DNA of 64,000 nt from Paracoccaceae bacterium (GTDB taxonomy: Bacteria; Pseudomonadota; Alphaproteobacteria; Rhodobacterales; Rhodobacteraceae). The notes under the pieces were generated by a model. The model worked only from the letters and a program-made list of their open reading frames with translations. It was not told the DNA's origin and searched no databases. Location: NCBI GenBank assembly GCA_019911965.1, contig JAIOJF010000029.1, positions 62,001 through 126,000 of the forward strand, given 5' to 3'. Shown piece by piece: positions 16,333 through 24,641 of this stretch. Positions within the stretch are counted from its first letter, which is position 1; every line of letters begins with the position of its first letter. Position numbers and translations under genes: made by a program.

Positions 16333-17376
16333 TCAGGCCTGGCCGATCTCTATCATTATCTTGCCATCGGTCTGTCGCAAAGCCTTAGGCAGGTCCGCGA
16401 CAGCCTTACGTAACGGCACTCGGGCGCTGATATCGGTTTTCCAGCGTCCATCGGCGAACCGAGACTGCACGTCGCGGATGGCGCTCAGCTTGCCGAAGAT
16501 ACCCGTGCGGCGCATCCAGGTCACCAGCCAGAAGCCCTCGATCCGCTTGCGCATGAAGATCAGCTTGCCGGGTTCCAGGATTTCCGGCGGTTCCGGCGTC
16601 AGTTTGCCATAGACCACCCAGCGCGCATCCATGCCCATCGCGTTGAACACCCGCGCCGAGACCGCACCCGAAACCGCATCAAGGAAAAGCTTCGGCTTCT
16701 CCGCCGCCAGCACCTTGGCCAGCGCCTGATCGAAATCCGGTGCGGTTTCGTTCAGCACATGCGCCGCACCAAGTTCCTTCAACGCCGCGACGGGTGCGTC
16801 ACGGCGCACCAGCGCGATCATCCGCCGGTTGGTGTCGCGCGCCAGAGGGGCCATCAGCTTGCCCAACTGGCTGGCCGCCGCCGAGGCGACGAAGGCTCCG
16901 TTTGGCGGCACCATGCCGACCATCGCCGCCGCCGTCAGCGGGTTGACGATCATCGCCGCGCCATCCTCGTCGCGGATATCGGCGCGCAGCTTGATCACCG
17001 TCGCCGCATCCGCCACCGCGTATTCCGCCCATGCGCCCGAACCTGTCGGCCCGGCCACGAACGACACCCGTTTGCCTTTCAGTCGCGCCGCCATGAAGCC
17101 CTTGCCGTCCACCACCTCGCCCACGCCCTCGAACCCAGCCGGTGCGCCCTTGACGCGCGGCTGGCCGTAATTGCCCTGGATGAACGACAGATCGGACGGG
17201 TTCACCATCGACGCCCTGACCCGGATCAGCACCTGTCCCGGCCCCGGCACTGGCACCGGCACCTCGCCATGTTCGACAAACGGGGCCACGTCCTTCAGAT
17301 CGGAGGCCGGCACGCCGGTGCTGGAAAAGCCATCCGCCTTCAGCAACAGCGCATGCATGGTCTGGGGTATGGCCAA
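16333..17376 (-). CDS. MDR-family zinc-independent oxidoreductase (quinone oxidoreductase-like)
   Basis: NAD(P)H-dependent oxidoreductase of 347 residues. GroES-like N-terminal half with VRVRASMVNPSDLSFIQGNYG-type sequence (RASMVNPSDLSF) and Rossmann half with an altered nucleotide loop (ASAAASQLGKL instead of AGAGGVG). No catalytic-zinc Cys/His set is present, so enoyl/quinone reductase chemistry is more likely than alcohol oxidation. The start is a TTG at 17376 with AAAGGG 8 bases upstream; the next ATG (17358) lacks a ribosome site. It follows the acyl-CoA dehydrogenase gene by 3 bases. Confidence 0.85.
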   Translation of the reverse strand: MAIPQTMHALLLKADGFSSTGVPASDLKDVAPFVEHGEVPVPVPGPGQVLIRVRASMVNPSDLSFIQGNYGQPRVKGAPAGFEGVGEVVDGKGFMAARLKGKRVSFVAGPTGSGAWAEYAVADAATVIKLRADIRDEDGAAMIVNPLTAAAMVGMVPPNGAFVASAAASQLGKLMAPLARDTNRRMIALVRRDAPVAALKELGAAHVLNETAPDFDQALAKVLAAEKPKLFLDAVSGAVSARVFNAMGMDARWVVYGKLTPEPPEILEPGKLIFMRKRIEGFWLVTWMRRTGIFGKLSAIRDVQSRFADGRWKTDISARVPLRKAVADLPKALRQTDGKIMIEIGQA

Positions 17377-17379
17377 GGT

Positions 17380-18615
17380 TCAGACCCTTTCCTGGGTGTG
17401 TTTCTTCAACTCGGCCCGTGCCACCTGCATCCGGTGCACCGCGTCCGGGCCATCCGCCAGCCTGAGCGTGCGCAGATTGGTCCATTGCCGGCCCAGCGGC
17501 GTGTCCTGGCTGACGCCGCCTGCGCCGAACCTCTGCACCGCCTCGTCCGTCACCCTCAGCGACATGATCGGGGCCACCACCTTGATCATGCTGATCCAGG
17601 GAGCGGCGGCACGGGCATCGCCCTTGTCCATCATCCAGGCCGCTTTCAGGCACAACAGGCGCGCCTGTTCGATTTCCATGCGGCAATTGGCGATGATGTC
17701 GAAATTGCCGCCCAGCTTGACGATCGGCTTGCCGAAGGCGACCCGGTCAAGGCCGCGCTTGCACATCAGTTCCAGCGCCTTTTCCGCCGCCCCGATGGCG
17801 CGCATGCAATGGTGGATGCGCCCGCCGCCAAGACGTCCCTGCGCGATCTCGAAGCCGCGTCCCTCGCCCAGCAGAATGTTGCTGGCCGGCACCCGCACAT
17901 CGTTGAACCTGATGTGGAAATGGCCGTGCGGCGCGTCGTCATGGCCGTAAACCTCCATCGCGCGGATTTTCTCCACGCCCTTGGTATCGGCAGGCACCAG
18001 GATCATCGAATGCTGCTGATGCTTCGTGCGGCTGTCGCTGGGGGATTTCACCATCACGATATAGATCGCGCAGCGCGGATCGCCCGCACCCGAGGACCAC
18101 CACTTTTCGCCGTTCAACACGTATTCATCGCCATCGCGCACGCAGGACATCGAGATATTGGTGGCGTCCGACGATGCCTCGCCCGGTTCCGTCATCAGAT
18201 AGGCCGAGCGGATCTTTCCATCCAGCAATGGGTCAAGCCATTGTTTTTGCTGGTCGGGATTGCCGTAGCGCGTCAGAACTTCCATGTTGCCGGTATCGGG
18301 GGCCGAGCAGTTGAAGGTTTCCGCCCCCAGATGCGCCTTGCCCATTTCCTCGGCCAGATAGGCATATTCGACGGTGTTGAGGCCATAACCCTTTTCGCTG
18401 TCGGTCAGCCAGAAATTCCACAGGTTCTTGCTCCGCGCCTTCGCCTTCAGCCCTTCCAGGATCTCGGTCTGGCGGGGGGTGAACTCCCAGCGGTTGCCCT
18501 TGGCGACCTCGGCCAGGAATTCCTCGTCCAGTGGCGAGATTTCGTCGCGCACCATCGTGGCGACCTGCTCCAGCAGCGGTTTCAGGCGGTCGGTCACACC
18601 GAGATTCATGCTCAT
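17380..18615 (-). CDS. acyl-CoA dehydrogenase, ACAD10/11-like
   Basis: Flavoprotein of 411 residues. The segment FNCSAPDTGNMEVLTRYG followed by YLMTEPGEASSDATNI resembles the dehydrogenase domain of eukaryotic ACAD10/ACAD11, in which the enzyme removes phosphate from 4-phosphoacyl-CoA after an attached kinase domain has added it. A matching APH-type kinase is encoded at 20704-21720 on the other side of the shared operator. The ATG overlaps the upstream tetR stop. The general acyl-CoA dehydrogenase fold is certain; the 4-hydroxyacid role is inference. Confidence 0.9.
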   Translation of the reverse strand: MSMNLGVTDRLKPLLEQVATMVRDEISPLDEEFLAEVAKGNRWEFTPRQTEILEGLKAKARSKNLWNFWLTDSEKGYGLNTVEYAYLAEEMGKAHLGAETFNCSAPDTGNMEVLTRYGNPDQQKQWLDPLLDGKIRSAYLMTEPGEASSDATNISMSCVRDGDEYVLNGEKWWSSGAGDPRCAIYIVMVKSPSDSRTKHQQHSMILVPADTKGVEKIRAMEVYGHDDAPHGHFHIRFNDVRVPASNILLGEGRGFEIAQGRLGGGRIHHCMRAIGAAEKALELMCKRGLDRVAFGKPIVKLGGNFDIIANCRMEIEQARLLCLKAAWMMDKGDARAAAPWISMIKVVAPIMSLRVTDEAVQRFGAGGVSQDTPLGRQWTNLRTLRLADGPDAVHRMQVARAELKKHTQERV

Positions 18616-19265
18616 GTCTTGTCCTTTGTCATTGGGTCCATTGCGCCCAGTGCCCTGAGGGCCATTGCAACCTGTTCGTCGGCGATCTGCTGACGGATTT
18701 CGGGGGTGTCGCCATTGCGCGGCGAATACCAGTAAAGCGTGGAGTTCAGCGTCGCCAGAATCGTATGCAGCGCATAGGACAGCGTGCCGAAGGCGAATTC
18801 GCCGCTGGCCTGTCCGGCCAGCAGAACCTCGCGGAACATGTCCTCGAAGGCGCGGCGGTCGGTGATGAAATCGTCCACCAGCGCATCCTGGCCGGTGGAG
18901 GTGCCGCGCGTCATGTGCAGATGCAGCGAATCAAACAGCGCGGTCTGGTAATCCTGACGTTCCATCATGTGCAGCGCATGGGCGTGGGCCATCGCGCGGA
19001 ACTTTTCGACCGGCGGTAGATCGCTGTCAAAGCCCGGGCGGATCACCGCGAAGTTAAGCTCCATCGCGCGTTTGCGCACCGCATGCATCAGATCGGATTT
19101 GGAACTGAAATAATGGTAAATCCGCCCCTTTGTCGCCCCCATATGCCGCGCCACATCATCCAGCGACGCCCCGCCATAGCCCTTTTCCATGAAACAGGCG
19201 GCGGCGGCATCCAGCACCTGTTCCGGCGGTGCCTTGGTTTCCTTGATGGGCTCTTGCAGGTTCAA
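18612..19265 (-). CDS. TetR/AcrR-family transcriptional repressor
   Basis: Repressor of about 217 residues. The N-terminal HTH (VLDAAAACFMEKGYGGASL, then DDVARHMGATKGRIYHYFSSK) is a clear TetR_N domain; the C-terminal ligand domain is all helical. No ATG lies between the conserved domain and the divergent gene, so a TTG start is likely; TTG 19265 is my choice, with another TTG nine codons upstream. An upstream extension of the frame to 19562 would run through the divergent SDR gene and is rejected. First gene of the leftward liv/acyl-CoA operon, it should bind the palindrome at 19322-19341. Confidence 0.88.
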   Translation of the reverse strand: MNLQEPIKETKAPPEQVLDAAAACFMEKGYGGASLDDVARHMGATKGRIYHYFSSKSDLMHAVRKRAMELNFAVIRPGFDSDLPPVEKFRAMAHAHALHMMERQDYQTALFDSLHLHMTRGTSTGQDALVDDFITDRRAFEDMFREVLLAGQASGEFAFGTLSYALHTILATLNSTLYWYSPRNGDTPEIRQQIADEQVAMALRALGAMDPMTKDKT

Positions 19266-19299
19266 GCGTTTTCCCGGAGGCTGGCGGTTCAATTCTGAC

Positions 19300-19346
19300 T
19301 TTACAAGCGATGGCAAACAGAAACATACTGATCGGTATGTTGTCAA
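19300..19346. promoter_or_regulatory. divergent promoters with a TetR operator
   Basis: AACATAC-TGATCG-GTATGTT (19322-19341) is a perfect 7-bp inverted repeat in the gap between tetR and the SDR gene. Rightward, TTTACA (19300-19305) and CATACT (19324-19329) with an 18-base spacer place the -10 inside the palindrome. Leftward, a perfect TTGACA (19341-19346) touches the palindrome, which fills its spacer. One bound repressor would silence both operons. Confidence 0.7.
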
Positions 19347-19374
19347 TCGCCGGTTTGACCCGGCGCAAGAACAG

Positions 19375-20217
19375 ATGAAACCGGGGGGGCGAATTTTGGA
19401 CCTGAACGCGATTTTCGGGGTGACGGGCAAGGTGGCATTGGTCACCGGCGGCGGCACCGGTATCGGGCGGATGATTGTCGAGGCGCTGGCGATGGGGGGC
19501 GCGCGCGTGCTGACCTGTTCACGCAAGCTGGACGCGGTTGAGGCGGCGGCGGCGGAAGTCAACGCGATGGGCTATGACGGGTCGGTCGAGGCGTTTCAGG
19601 GCGATGTCGGCACCGAGGCCGGAATTGCCGCGATCATCGCCGAGGTCCGCGCGCGCAGCGACAAGCTGAATATCCTGGTCAACAATGCCGGCATCACCTG
19701 GGGCGCGCCCTTGGGCCAGTTTCCGCATTCCGCCTGGGAAAAGGTGATGAACGTCAATGTCGCCGCGCTGTTCCACCTGACGCAAGGGCTGATCGGCGAT
19801 CTGAACGCTGCGGCCAGCGATGACGATCCGGCGCGGGTGATCAACATCTCGTCGGTGATGGGGGTGCAGGCGATGGGCGACGGGGCCTATTCCTATGCAG
19901 CGTCCAAGGCGGCGGTGGCGCATCTGACGCAGATACTGGCCAAGGAACTGGCCGGCCTGCGCATAACCGTCAACGCCTTCGCGCCGGGGCCGTTCCGCTC
20001 GAAGATGACAGCCTTTGCCACCGGCTCGGACGAAATGGCGGCCCGCGTCGGTGCGGATGTGCCCCTTGGCCGGGTTGGCCGGCCTGAGGATATCGCCGGC
20101 GCGACGCTGTTCCTGTGCGGGCGCGGCGGGGCCTATACAACTGGTGAGATCGTGCCGCTATGTGGCGGCATTCATGTGCAGACCGCGGGCAACCTGTTCC
20201 GCGCAGCGATGGAGTGA
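19375..20217 (+). CDS. SDR-family oxidoreductase
   Basis: Classical short-chain dehydrogenase of about 275-280 residues. Cofactor motif TGGGTGIGR, NNAGITWG, the catalytic Ser (ISSVMG) and the YxxxK pair in YSYAASKAA are intact. The first Rossmann strand is preceded by LNAIFGVTGKVALVTGG. The start may be ATG 19375 or the in-frame TTG 19396, which has a G-run 6-7 bases upstream. First gene of the rightward operon, just after the TetR operator. It probably reduces or oxidises a keto/hydroxyacyl-CoA. Confidence 0.9.
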   Translation: MKPGGRILDLNAIFGVTGKVALVTGGGTGIGRMIVEALAMGGARVLTCSRKLDAVEAAAAEVNAMGYDGSVEAFQGDVGTEAGIAAIIAEVRARSDKLNILVNNAGITWGAPLGQFPHSAWEKVMNVNVAALFHLTQGLIGDLNAAASDDDPARVINISSVMGVQAMGDGAYSYAASKAAVAHLTQILAKELAGLRITVNAFAPGPFRSKMTAFATGSDEMAARVGADVPLGRVGRPEDIAGATLFLCGRGGAYTTGEIVPLCGGIHVQTAGNLFRAAME

Positions 20218-20221
20218 GAAC

Positions 20222-20692
20222 ATGCGCAAAGCCCTGAAACTCGACGCCTACATGGCCCTTGCCGGGCAGGAACTGGGAACTTCAGACTGGTTCGAGATTG
20301 ATCAATCCCGGATCAACGCCTTTGCCGACGTGACCGAGGATCATCAGTTCATCCATATCGACCCGGTGCGCGCCAAGGCCGAAACGCCGTTCGGCGACGC
20401 CATCGCGCATGGTTTCCTGACGCTGTCGCTGCTCAGCCATCTGAACATGCAGGTGCTGCCGGATATCGAGGGCCGCGCCATGACGATCAATTACGGCATG
20501 AACAAGCTGCGGTTCCTGAACCCGGTCAAGGTGGGCAGCCGGGTACGCTCGAAGGTAACGATGCAATCCGCCACCGAGAAAGCCCCCGGCCAGTTGCTGG
20601 TGCAATACGAAGCGGTGGTCGAGATCGAAGGCGTTGACAAGCCAGCCCTGGTGGCCGAGCAACTGGCGCTGCATATCCTTGGCGCGGGCTGA
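20222..20692 (+). CDS. MaoC-family (R)-specific enoyl-CoA hydratase
   Basis: Single hotdog-fold hydratase of 156 residues acting on 2-enoyl-CoA. The hydratase-2 motif is present as FADVTEDHQFIHIDP with the following HGFLTLSLL helix, giving the catalytic Asp/His pair. It is a single-domain form rather than the double-hotdog type. ATG 20222 starts four bases after the SDR stop. It is an alternative hydration step to the crotonase genes downstream. Confidence 0.9.
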   Translation: MRKALKLDAYMALAGQELGTSDWFEIDQSRINAFADVTEDHQFIHIDPVRAKAETPFGDAIAHGFLTLSLLSHLNMQVLPDIEGRAMTINYGMNKLRFLNPVKVGSRVRSKVTMQSATEKAPGQLLVQYEAVVEIEGVDKPALVAEQLALHILGAG

Positions 20693-20703
20693 CAGGGGCG
20701 GGC

Positions 20704-21720
20704 ATGACGCAATCGCAGGCGATCGACAATCTGGACGCGCTGGGCCTTTATCTTGAAGCGCAGATCGACGGCTTTCATGGCCTGAAAGCGGCCGAGAAGT
20801 TCGGCGACGGCCAGTCGAACCCGACCTATCTGTTGCGTGCCGACAGCGGCGATGTGGTGCTGCGGGCCAAGCCACCGGGCGATCTGCTGAAATCCGCGCA
20901 TCAGGTGGACCGCGAATACCGGGTGATGCAGGCGCTGGCCGATACCGATGTGCCGGTGCCGAAGATGCTGCATCTGGCGGAGGGCGGCAATCCCCTGGGC
21001 CGCATGTTCTTCGTGATGCAATACCTGCCCGGGCGGATATTCTGGGACCCGGCCTTGCCGGAACTGGACAAGGGCGACCGCGCGGCGATCTACGACGCGA
21101 TGAACCAGACCCTCGCCGCGCTGCACGGTGTAGATGTCGGGGCGGTGGGCCTGCTGGATTTCGGCTATCCCGGCAACTACTTCGCCCGCCAGACCGACCG
21201 CTGGATCAAGCAGTACAAATCCAGCGTGATGGAGCCGAACGCCGATATGGACCGGCTGATGGACTGGCTGCTGGCCAACATGCCGGATGACGAAACCTCG
21301 CGCCTGGTGCATGGCGATTACCGGCTGGACAACATGATCTTCGCGCCGGACCGCCCGGAGGTCATCGCGGTGCTGGACTGGGAATTGTCAACCCTGGGCC
21401 ATCCGCTGTCCGATCTGGCCTATCAATGCATGCAGTGGCGGCTGCCCTATCAGGCCGGAATGCGTGGCCTTGGCGGGCTGGACCGCGCCGATATCGGCCT
21501 GCCGACCGAGGACGAATATGTCACCGCCTATTGCGCGCGGCGTGGCATCCCGGAGATCGGCAACTGGAATTTCTACCTGGCGTTTTCGTTCTTCCGGCTG
21601 GCGGCGATCCTGCAAGGCGTGGTGCGGCGCGCCCATGACGGCAATGCCTCGAACCCGCAGCGGGCGCGGGAAATGGCGCAGGCGATCCCGGTACTGGCGG
21701 CGATGGCGAATGACTTGTAG
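20704..21720 (+). CDS. APH-type phosphotransferase (ACAD10/11 kinase-domain / LvaA-like)
   Basis: Aminoglycoside-phosphotransferase-fold kinase of 338 residues. The catalytic loop HGDYRLDNMIF, the Mg-binding LDWELSTLGHPLSDLAY and the ATP lobe (FGDGQSNPTYLL) are complete. Proteins of this family phosphorylate small molecules; LvaA of Pseudomonas putida and the N-terminal domain of ACAD10/11 phosphorylate 4-hydroxyacyl-CoA. Adjacent beta-oxidation genes and the ACAD11-like gene in the divergent operon fit that role. It is 12 bases after the MaoC gene. Confidence 0.88.
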   Translation: MTQSQAIDNLDALGLYLEAQIDGFHGLKAAEKFGDGQSNPTYLLRADSGDVVLRAKPPGDLLKSAHQVDREYRVMQALADTDVPVPKMLHLAEGGNPLGRMFFVMQYLPGRIFWDPALPELDKGDRAAIYDAMNQTLAALHGVDVGAVGLLDFGYPGNYFARQTDRWIKQYKSSVMEPNADMDRLMDWLLANMPDDETSRLVHGDYRLDNMIFAPDRPEVIAVLDWELSTLGHPLSDLAYQCMQWRLPYQAGMRGLGGLDRADIGLPTEDEYVTAYCARRGIPEIGNWNFYLAFSFFRLAAILQGVVRRAHDGNASNPQRAREMAQAIPVLAAMANDL

Positions 21721-21735
21721 CGAACGGGGGACGCG

Positions 21736-22509
21736 ATGCGCTTTGACGGCAAGACAGTCCTGATCACCGGTGCGGCGGGCGGCTTTGGCGCGCGCACTGC
21801 GGAAATGTTTGCCGAGCGCGGCGCGCGGCTGGTGCTGACCGATATCGACCGCGCGGCGCTGGATGCCCTCAGCATTGATCTTCAGGCCGACAATGTGGCG
21901 CTGGCAGGTGATGTGCGCGATCCGGCGTTTCACGACAACCTGGTCGATCTGGCGTTGGCCGAGTTCGGCGCGCTGGACGTGGCGATCAACAATGCCGGGA
22001 TCGTCTCGCCGATGCAGCGCATTCCCGATACCGACCCGGAATTTGCCCGCCGGGTGGTCGAGGTCGATCTTCTGGGCGTGTTCTACGCCATGCAGGCGCA
22101 ATTGCCGGTGATGGCCTCGCGCTTTGCCGAGGAAGGCACGCCTGCGGCAATCGTCAATATCGCCAGCGCGGCCGGGCTGGTCGGCTCGCCGTTTCTGGCA
22201 ATCTATGCGGCGGCCAAGCACGGCGTGGTTGGCCTCACGCGTTCGGCGGCGGCGGAATACGGACGCATGGGCGTGCGCATCAACGCGGTCTGCCCGTCAT
22301 TTGCCAATACCGCGATGCTGAACGATTATCTGGCCGCCTCGCCGAAAGGGCGCGAGGCGGCGGAACATGCGCTGACGCGGGGCATTCCGATGGGCCGGAT
22401 CGGCCAGGTGGACGAGGTGGTGCAGGCGATCCTGTTCGCCGCCAGTGCGGAAAATTCATTCATGACCGGGGAGACGCTGTCGGTTGACGGCGGTCTGGCG
22501 GCGGTCTGA
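21736..22509 (+). CDS. SDR-family oxidoreductase
   Basis: Short-chain dehydrogenase of 257 residues with TGAAGGFGART (cofactor), NNAGIVSP, the NIASAAGL catalytic strand and YAAAKHG (YxxxK). It ends with the usual SVDGGLAAV-type C-terminus. An Asp-containing LTDIDRAALD after the second strand indicates NAD(H). If the kinase upstream is LvaA-like, this could be the LvaD-like enzyme reducing a 4-ketoacyl-CoA; otherwise it is a 3-hydroxyacyl-CoA dehydrogenase. Confidence 0.9.
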   Translation: MRFDGKTVLITGAAGGFGARTAEMFAERGARLVLTDIDRAALDALSIDLQADNVALAGDVRDPAFHDNLVDLALAEFGALDVAINNAGIVSPMQRIPDTDPEFARRVVEVDLLGVFYAMQAQLPVMASRFAEEGTPAAIVNIASAAGLVGSPFLAIYAAAKHGVVGLTRSAAAEYGRMGVRINAVCPSFANTAMLNDYLAASPKGREAAEHALTRGIPMGRIGQVDEVVQAILFAASAENSFMTGETLSVDGGLAAV

Positions 22510-22528
22510 CTTAAAACGAGGGTAAAAG

Positions 22529-24640
22529 ATGCAGATAACGGATGTAGTCAGCCTTGAGGTCGAGGATGGGATCGGCTTTCTGATCGTCAACAACCCGCCG
22601 GTCAACGCGCTGGGCCAGAAGGTTCGCCAGGGGCTGGCCGACGGCATCGCGGCGGCGCAAGCGGATGCGGCCATCCGTGCGGTGGTGATCATTGCCGAGG
22701 GCCGCACCTTTCCGGCAGGCGCGGATATCACCGAGTTCGGCAAACCGCCGCAACCCCCGGCGCTGCCGGATGTCTGCCAGATCATCGAGGATTGCGCCAA
22801 GCCGGTGGTCGCTGCGCTGCATGGCACCGCCCTTGGCGGCGGCTTCGAGATCGCGCTGTCGTCGCATTACCGCATCGCCGACAAGGGCGCGAAGATCGGC
22901 CTGCCGGAGATCAATCTTGGCCTTCTGCCCGGGGCCAGCGGCACCCAGCGGATGCCGCGCATCACCGGGGCAGGCCCGGCGCTGGACATGATGCTGTCGG
23001 GCAAGCCGGTGCCGGTGGCCAGGGGTCGCGACATGGGCGTGATCGACGAGATCGCCGAGGGCGACCTGCGCAAGGCTGCCAAGGCCTATGCGCTGAAGCT
23101 GCTGAAAATGGGCTGGGGTCGGCGGCCCACCAGCGAGCGGCGCGAGGGCTTCAAGGATATGGGGGCCTATAACAACCTGATCGTTGAACGCCGGGCGGAA
23201 TTGCAGAAAAAGGCCAAGGGGCAGTTGGCTCCGTTCAAGATCCTCGATTGCGTGGCATTGGCCGCCGATCCTTCGGTGCCGTTTGCCGAGGCGATGAAGG
23301 CCGAACGCGCGGCCTTCATGGAATGCCTCGCGTCGGATCAGTCCAAGGGTATGATCCATGCGTTCTTCGCCGAACGCCAGACCGCGAAAATCCCCGAGGC
23401 CAAGGCGGCAACGCCGCGCGATCTGAACAAGCTGGCGGTGATCGGTGGCGGCACGATGGGGGCCGGGATCGCGGTGGCGGTGCTGGATGCCGGATTGCCG
23501 GTGGTGATGATCGAACGCGACGCCGAAAGCCTGGAACGCGGCCGCGCCAATGTCGAAAAGGTCTATGCCCGCAATGTCGCCAAGGGACGGATGAGCGAGG
23601 CGCAGAAAGACGCGGTGATGGCACGCTGGACAGGCTCGGTCGATTACGGCGTGCTGGCGGATGTCGATCTGGTGATCGAAGCGGTGTTCGAGGAGATGGA
23701 GGTGAAGAAAGCCGTCTTCGCGCAGCTTGACGCGGCGATGCGCCCGGGTGCCATTCTGGCCACCAACACATCCTACCTGAATATCGACGAACTGGCGGCG
23801 ACCATCTCGCGGCCCGAGGACGTGATCGGCCTGCATTTCTTCTCACCCGCCAACATCATGAAATTGCTGGAAATCGTCGTGCCCGCCAAGGTCACGGCGG
23901 ATGTCGTGGTGACGGCGTTCGATCTGGCGAAGCGGCTGGGCAAGATACCTGTGCGCGCCGGGGTCTGCGACGGCTTCATCGGCAACCGCATTCTGGCGAC
24001 CTATCGCCGTGCGTCGGACTACATGATGGAGGACGGCGCATCGCCCTACCAGATCGACGCCGCGATCCGCGATTTCGGCTATCCGATGGGGCCCTATCAG
24101 GTCAGCGATCTGGCCGGCGGCGATATCGGCTGGGCCACGCGCAAGCGCAAGGCCGCAACCCGCCCGCCCGAGGAACGCTATGTCCAGATCGCCGATCGCA
24201 TCTGCGAAAACGGCTGGTTCGGGCAGAAGACCGGGCGCGGCTATTACCGCTATGACGGGCGGGTGAGCGTTGAAGATCCCGAAGTGCTGGAGATCATCGC
24301 CGCCGAGCGCAAGCGCGCGGGCATTACGCCCCGGGATTTCACCGATGACGAGATCATCGAGCGCTATTTCGCGGCGATGATCAACGAAGGCTGCAACGTG
24401 TTGGATGAAGGCATAGCGCTGCGCCCGCTCGATATCGACGTCACGCTGCTTTATGGCTACGCCTTCCCGCGCTGGCGCGGCGGGCCGATGAAATATGCCG
24501 ATATGGTCGGGCTGGACGTGATCCTGAAACGGATCGAAAGCTACGCCGCCGAGGATGCACATTTCTGGCAGCCCTCGCCGCTGTTGCAACGCCTGGTCGC
24601 CGAAGGGCGGACATTCGACGACCTGAACAAGGGAAACTGA
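22529..24640 (+). CDS. bifunctional enoyl-CoA hydratase / 3-hydroxyacyl-CoA dehydrogenase (FadJ/PimF-like)
   Basis: Two-domain beta-oxidation protein of 703 residues. Residues ~1-190 are a crotonase domain (PAGADITEFG oxyanion strand; LPEINLGLLPGASGTQRMPR with the catalytic Glu); residues ~300-690 are the NAD-binding dehydrogenase (VIGGGTMGAGIAVAVLD; NTSYLNIDELA; GLHFFSPANIMKLLE; GFIGNRI) and its C-terminal helical repeats. The length matches FadB/FadJ-like single-chain enzymes. GAGGGTAAAAG precedes the ATG. Next to a PimC/PimD-like pair it resembles the pim gene set for dicarboxyl-CoA oxidation. Confidence 0.93.
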   Translation: MQITDVVSLEVEDGIGFLIVNNPPVNALGQKVRQGLADGIAAAQADAAIRAVVIIAEGRTFPAGADITEFGKPPQPPALPDVCQIIEDCAKPVVAALHGTALGGGFEIALSSHYRIADKGAKIGLPEINLGLLPGASGTQRMPRITGAGPALDMMLSGKPVPVARGRDMGVIDEIAEGDLRKAAKAYALKLLKMGWGRRPTSERREGFKDMGAYNNLIVERRAELQKKAKGQLAPFKILDCVALAADPSVPFAEAMKAERAAFMECLASDQSKGMIHAFFAERQTAKIPEAKAATPRDLNKLAVIGGGTMGAGIAVAVLDAGLPVVMIERDAESLERGRANVEKVYARNVAKGRMSEAQKDAVMARWTGSVDYGVLADVDLVIEAVFEEMEVKKAVFAQLDAAMRPGAILATNTSYLNIDELAATISRPEDVIGLHFFSPANIMKLLEIVVPAKVTADVVVTAFDLAKRLGKIPVRAGVCDGFIGNRILATYRRASDYMMEDGASPYQIDAAIRDFGYPMGPYQVSDLAGGDIGWATRKRKAATRPPEERYVQIADRICENGWFGQKTGRGYYRYDGRVSVEDPEVLEIIAAERKRAGITPRDFTDDEIIERYFAAMINEGCNVLDEGIALRPLDIDVTLLYGYAFPRWRGGPMKYADMVGLDVILKRIESYAAEDAHFWQPSPLLQRLVAEGRTFDDLNKGN

Positions 24641-24641
24641 G

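Noticed and set aside
18612-19562. 316-residue version of the TetR repressor
   Set aside because: The extension is antisense to the SDR gene and crosses the operator; TetR proteins begin close to the HTH.
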